Origin: DATKKX01 sp035542775 | GTDB lineage: Bacteria > Planctomycetota > Phycisphaerae > UBA1845 > UTPLA1 | Length of the DNA stretch: 8,304 nucleotides | NCBI GenBank assembly: GCA_035542775.1 | Contig: DATKKX010000337.1 | Coordinates: forward strand, 1-8,304 | Direction of reading: 5' to 3' | Translations under genes and position numbers: made by a program | Shown: positions 5,573-8,304 of the stretch, piece after piece | Position numbering within the stretch: position 1 is the stretch's first letter | Layout: every line of letters starts with the position of its first letter | Notes under the pieces: generated by a model | Database searches by the model: none | The model's input: only the letters and a program-made list of their open reading frames with translations | Told to the model about the DNA's origin: nothing

Positions 5573-8019
5573 CCGATCACCCTGTTCAGGAACAGCGCGA
5601 TGTCACGGCCGTCGGTCGTTCCGTCGTTGTTCATGTCCGCCAAGTTGATGTGACTGGGATCAAGCGGCAGCCCCAGAATCGCACTGACAAACAACGGGAC
5701 GTCGTCCCGGTTCACAACGCCGTCGTGATTGAGATCGCCCCGCTTACTTGGTCGCAGCATGGGGTCGCCGTTCAGCACCATGCCGTAATACCACTCGCGT
5801 TCCCACTCCTCGAAGGGCGACTGGGCATCGAACCACTCCCGATACGCAGTGCCGACGGTTTCTCCCTGGCCCAGCGGAGCGGTGAAATCCTGGAAGTTCA
5901 GCATGCTGCCGCTCTTCGCTGACGCGACCGTGATCAGCCCATAGGTGGTGTTGAAGATGTAGGCGCCGGCGAGGTAATCCGCATCGGTGAAACGCCCCGG
6001 CCCGCAGGCGAAGAGGTTGTAGAAGAGCACCGGCGGGTCGCGGTTCTGGATGTCCTGAGAGAGAACCCAGTCGCCGTGGTCGTAAAAGACGCCGATGTCG
6101 AATGGATAGCCGCTTCCGACGCCCGGCTGCCACGTGCCGAAGGGCGCGGCATCGCCCGCGCTCGGCCGGACGCCGCTCTCGCCGCCCAGATAGTCCTGGC
6201 TGAGCCGCGTGCCCTGGTCGGGATTGACATAAGGCCCGTTCATCAGCCACGTGCCGATGTAGGAGATCGCTGACGGCGCCGGATCATAGGTCAGTCCGCT
6301 CACGGGCGTGCCATCGGCGTTGCAGAAGCGGGCACTGAACCCGCTGGCCCCCATCCACTCGGAGATCTTGACCAGCAGGCGGTTCGTGCCGGCAACTAGA
6401 TTGACGTTGAACTTGGTCATGTCGGGTGTATACCCGCCGTAACGATTGTCGTACAGCACCACGGACCCGTTCAGCCAGACGCGGGCCCCGTCGTCGTAGC
6501 CCATCCACAACTGGCAGGACTTGCCCGCGTTGGTGTTGACGCGGACAAAGGCATAGCAGGCGCCGTAGTCCGTGCCGCCGCAGTATGAATCCAGATCGAC
6601 GTACGGGCCGGTTGAAGAGGATGCCGTCCAGGTCTGGCCGCCCATCACCTGCCCGGCCGACGGATTGACCAAGGCTTCGTTCACACCCAGGTAGTTGGTG
6701 GTCAGGTAGGACCAGAAATTGTCGGCGATGTCCTGATGGAAGCCGTTGAGCAGCCAGCCACGGATGAACTGCGCTTCTTCCCCGTGGGTGTTGGGGTCGC
6801 TGAGCTGGTAGTCGAGATCGGAGAAGGTGCCGCCGCTCGGATCCGTAATGCGGGCCGAGAATTGATAGCTGCCCCCTCCCTGGCTGACCTTGCAGAGCAG
6901 CCGGTTCCAGCCCTGGTTCAGCGTCACCGCGGCGGTGTATTGATCGGCCGTCCAGCCCTGATAGACGTCGCGCGTCAGGACATTGCTGCCGTTGAACCAG
7001 ACTTTGATGCCGTCGTCGCTGCCCAGCCGGAGCCGGGCGGCGCGGGCGGTCGGGCTTTTCACGTACACATGGGCGTAGGCGGCCGATTCGGTCGGACGGG
7101 TGCTGAAGTAGTGCCCGCCGGAATAGCTGTGGACGCAGACCTGTACGAAGTGCTGACCGAGATCCATCTGATTCAGATAGTCCGCCGCGGTGGTGAAGTA
7201 ACCGTAATCGTAACGGGCGACATTGCCGCCGTAGACCAGGTTCAGCGCCACATCCATGTCGTACCAGTCTTCTTCCACGTATTCGAGGCCGCGCCAGGGC
7301 TCGGTCAGCGTGCCGGCACGGTAGGCATGGGCCTTGGCGAGGTAACCATTGACCATGTTGGCTTCGGTGTCGTAGGTCAGCGTGTGGGCGTAGATCCGGG
7401 CCACGAACAGCTCCGGGCCTTCGTCGCCGCTACCGGCTTCGTGGACTTCATACACGCCGTCGCCGTCGGTATCCTCCCAGTGCCCGTCGACATCCATGTA
7501 AAACAAATCGCAGGGGAACGAATCCCCGGAGACTTCCGCCCAAGCGGCGGTGATGTCGCCAATAAACACTACGCCGATGCTGCCGGCATAGTATCGAGCC
7601 GCCACCCATGCCTTGATCTCCGCCGGCGTGCCGCCCGAGACGGTCTGCATGAAGACGGAAGAGCCTTCGGCGGTCAGGTCGGCGATGTACTGGTTGAGAC
7701 CGGTGGTGATGCTCGGATACAAGGTCGCATCCACCAGAATGGAAATCGGCAGGTTGCCCGGACTTCGCGGTCCGGCCTGAGGCGTCTGCGGAGCGAACTC
7801 GCGCGCTTCTGAAAAGCACGCCGGCTGGAGCGGATGCGATTGCAGATAGGCGGCATGCGTCCCGGGCAGCTCACCATGCGGCGAGGTCCAGCGAAGCCTG
7901 GGGATGTAGCGTCCGTCCTGCCTCTCGGCAGCCGTCGCGGCGACGCCGCAAGTCAGAGCAAGAGCACCGGTCAGCAGCACCCCCAATGGACGACCTGCGC
8001 GGCGGATCGACATCTTCAT
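5566..8019 (-). CDS. Exported C25 (gingipain)-like cysteine peptidase with tandem beta-sandwich-type modules and a dockerin-like C-terminus
   Basis: The protein has 817 residues. ATG 8019-8017 is chosen because a GGGAGGGG SD lies just upstream and a signal peptide begins there (basic n-region, hydrophobic 11-30, cleavage near ATAA, about residue 31); the longer frame upstream lacks both. Residues about 90-300 resemble the C25-like fold: ILVDATLYPSI (94-104), GVVFIGDI (149-156), an acidic DxDxDG loop (183-188), PELFVARI (202-209) and a His in VQVCVHSYSGGH (292-303, His297). Two related modules follow, each with a (D)DDGxxVWxNG signature (335-344 and 509-518), then a third partial copy (about 589-650). 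The peptidase-like sequence resumes at DIQNRDPPVLFYNLFACG (656-673, Cys672), then GLITVASAKSGSMLNF (694-709) and WYYGMVLNGDPML (743-755). Residues 761-817 are a dockerin type I-like pair of calcium loops (Asp762 to Asp773; Asp795 to Asp806). Secreted proteolysis, with the modules binding glycans or proteins, is inferred. Whether His297 or His648 (in DHGD) pairs with Cys672 is unresolved. Confidence 0.82.
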   Translation of the reverse strand: MKMSIRRAGRPLGVLLTGALALTCGVAATAAERQDGRYIPRLRWTSPHGELPGTHAAYLQSHPLQPACFSEAREFAPQTPQAGPRSPGNLPISILVDATLYPSITTGLNQYIADLTAEGSSVFMQTVSGGTPAEIKAWVAARYYAGSIGVVFIGDITAAWAEVSGDSFPCDLFYMDVDGHWEDTDGDGVYEVHEAGSGDEGPELFVARIYAHTLTYDTEANMVNGYLAKAHAYRAGTLTEPWRGLEYVEEDWYDMDVALNLVYGGNVARYDYGYFTTAADYLNQMDLGQHFVQVCVHSYSGGHYFSTRPTESAAYAHVYVKSPTARAARLRLGSDDGIKVWFNGSNVLTRDVYQGWTADQYTAAVTLNQGWNRLLCKVSQGGGSYQFSARITDPSGGTFSDLDYQLSDPNTHGEEAQFIRGWLLNGFHQDIADNFWSYLTTNYLGVNEALVNPSAGQVMGGQTWTASSSTGPYVDLDSYCGGTDYGACYAFVRVNTNAGKSCQLWMGYDDGARVWLNGSVVLYDNRYGGYTPDMTKFNVNLVAGTNRLLVKISEWMGASGFSARFCNADGTPVSGLTYDPAPSAISYIGTWLMNGPYVNPDQGTRLSQDYLGGESGVRPSAGDAAPFGTWQPGVGSGYPFDIGVFYDHGDWVLSQDIQNRDPPVLFYNLFACGPGRFTDADYLAGAYIFNTTYGLITVASAKSGSMLNFQDFTAPLGQGETVGTAYREWFDAQSPFEEWEREWYYGMVLNGDPMLRPSKRGDLNHDGVVNRDDVPLFVSAILGLPLDPSHINLADMNNDGTTDGRDIALFLNRVIGG

Positions 8020-8121
8020 GCAGTCCCCTCCCGTTGGAGCGAGAGAACAACCGCGAAGGAAGTGCCGACGAACCGGTGCCGGGCAATTCCCTCTGCGGAT
8101 AAACCTCTGCTCTCCTCCGCT

Positions 8122-8130
8122 ATGATACCA
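8122..8130 (-). promoter_or_regulatory. Possible extended -10 promoter of the peptidase gene
   Basis: On the minus strand the bases read TGGTATCAT: an extended -10 TG, one spacer base, then TATCAT, which matches TATAAT at five of six positions. It would give a leader of roughly 95 bases to the ATG at 8019. No good -35 is present, which an extended -10 tolerates. The inverted repeat at 8132-8157 sits where the -35 region would be. Confidence 0.3.
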
Positions 8131-8131
8131 C

Positions 8132-8157
8132 GACCGGCATGATTTTCGATGCCGGTC
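8132..8157. repeat. 9-bp inverted repeat upstream of the peptidase gene
   Basis: GACCGGCAT (8132-8140) and ATGCCGGTC (8149-8157) pair perfectly around an 8-base AT-rich loop. It directly borders the putative extended -10 on its upstream side, so a regulator site is possible. A terminator for a leftward gene beyond the window is less likely because no T tract follows. It may also be another interspersed palindrome. Confidence 0.4.
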
Positions 8158-8256
8158 TCGGGGCAAATCGCCGGATGGATCCCTCTTTGGCGGTCTCTTG
8201 ACGGCTATCTCGCCTCCGGCCAATGATGTGCTGAGAGGCTTTCTCAAGGCTGCCGC

Positions 8257-8294
8257 GGCACCGGCCGGGGGCCGGTGCCATTTCGTGTTTCGTG
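8257..8294 (+). repeat. 10-bp GC palindrome followed by a TTTCGTG direct repeat
   Basis: GGCACCGGCC (8257-8266) and GGCCGGTGCC (8270-8279) form a perfect 10-bp stem with a GGG loop, the strongest hairpin in the window. Right after it TTTCGTG occurs twice in tandem (8281-8287, 8288-8294). The T-containing tail would suit a terminator read rightward, but no rightward gene ends here, so an interspersed palindromic element is the better reading. Confidence 0.45.
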
Positions 8295-8304
8295 GACCGG
8301 TTCT

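Larger units (their letters stand above)
8020..8304. other. Upstream region of the peptidase gene
   Basis: No credible gene was found here on either strand. The peptidase frame stays open to 8247 on the minus strand, but that extension is Arg-rich, has no signal peptide and lies upstream of a strong SD. The stretch contains two perfect inverted repeats and a possible promoter, listed separately. Confidence 0.5.

Noticed and set aside
6736..7812. 358-codon plus-strand frame opposite the peptidase gene
   Set aside because: Val/Gly/Ala-rich antisense translation without domain, signal peptide or SD, whereas the minus frame has a signal peptide, repeats and a dockerin-like end.
8020..8247. 76-codon N-terminal extension of the peptidase
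   Set aside because: No signal peptide at its beginning, Arg-rich, and the internal ATG at 8019 has a strong SD and a proper signal sequence.
1..8304. CRISPR array, tRNA, transposase, integrase, toxin-antitoxin pair or phage genes
   Set aside because: I looked for regularly spaced repeats, cloverleaf-like segments and the typical protein motifs on both strands and found none.

Overview
The window looks like chromosomal DNA from a GC-rich, Gram-negative-type bacterium, most likely a planctomycete (Phycisphaerae or a related lineage). Four things point that way: an exported protein ending in a dockerin-like double calcium loop in a setting that is not obviously cellulosomal, a Kdo transferase implying an LPS-type outer membrane, a lipoprotein with a chlorophyllase-type hydrolase domain, and long gene-free stretches with GC-rich REP-like palindromes. 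The assignment is inference; there is no rRNA or marker gene to settle it.

Layout, left to right. The left edge (1-231, minus) holds the N-terminus of an unrecognised membrane-anchored or secreted protein. Upstream of it on the same strand is a lipoprotein alpha/beta-hydrolase (407-1387, minus) with chlorophyllase-like active-site motifs. A 295-base divergent region separates it from a complete class I CPD photolyase (1683-3128, plus). A gene-free stretch of about 750 bases follows (3129-3876), with several perfect short palindromes that resemble REP-type interspersed repeats. Next come a small SEC-C zinc-motif protein (3877-4122, plus) and, closely spaced, Kdo transferase waaA (4171-5547, plus), probably co-transcribed. 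waaA converges, with only 18 bases between stop codons, on a long minus-strand gene (5566-8019). That gene encodes an exported, gingipain/C25-like cysteine peptidase with two tandem beta-sandwich-type modules and a C-terminal dockerin-like domain. The right end (8020-8304) is its upstream region and carries two strong inverted repeats and a possible extended -10 promoter.

The genes are mostly unrelated housekeeping or surface functions: DNA photorepair, LPS inner-core synthesis, and secreted or lipid-anchored hydrolases. I see no multi-gene defence, biosynthetic or mobile system, no CRISPR, no transposase and no RNA gene. The most unusual item is the architecture of the C25-like protein, where the repeated modules appear to be inserted between the segments carrying the presumed catalytic His and Cys.
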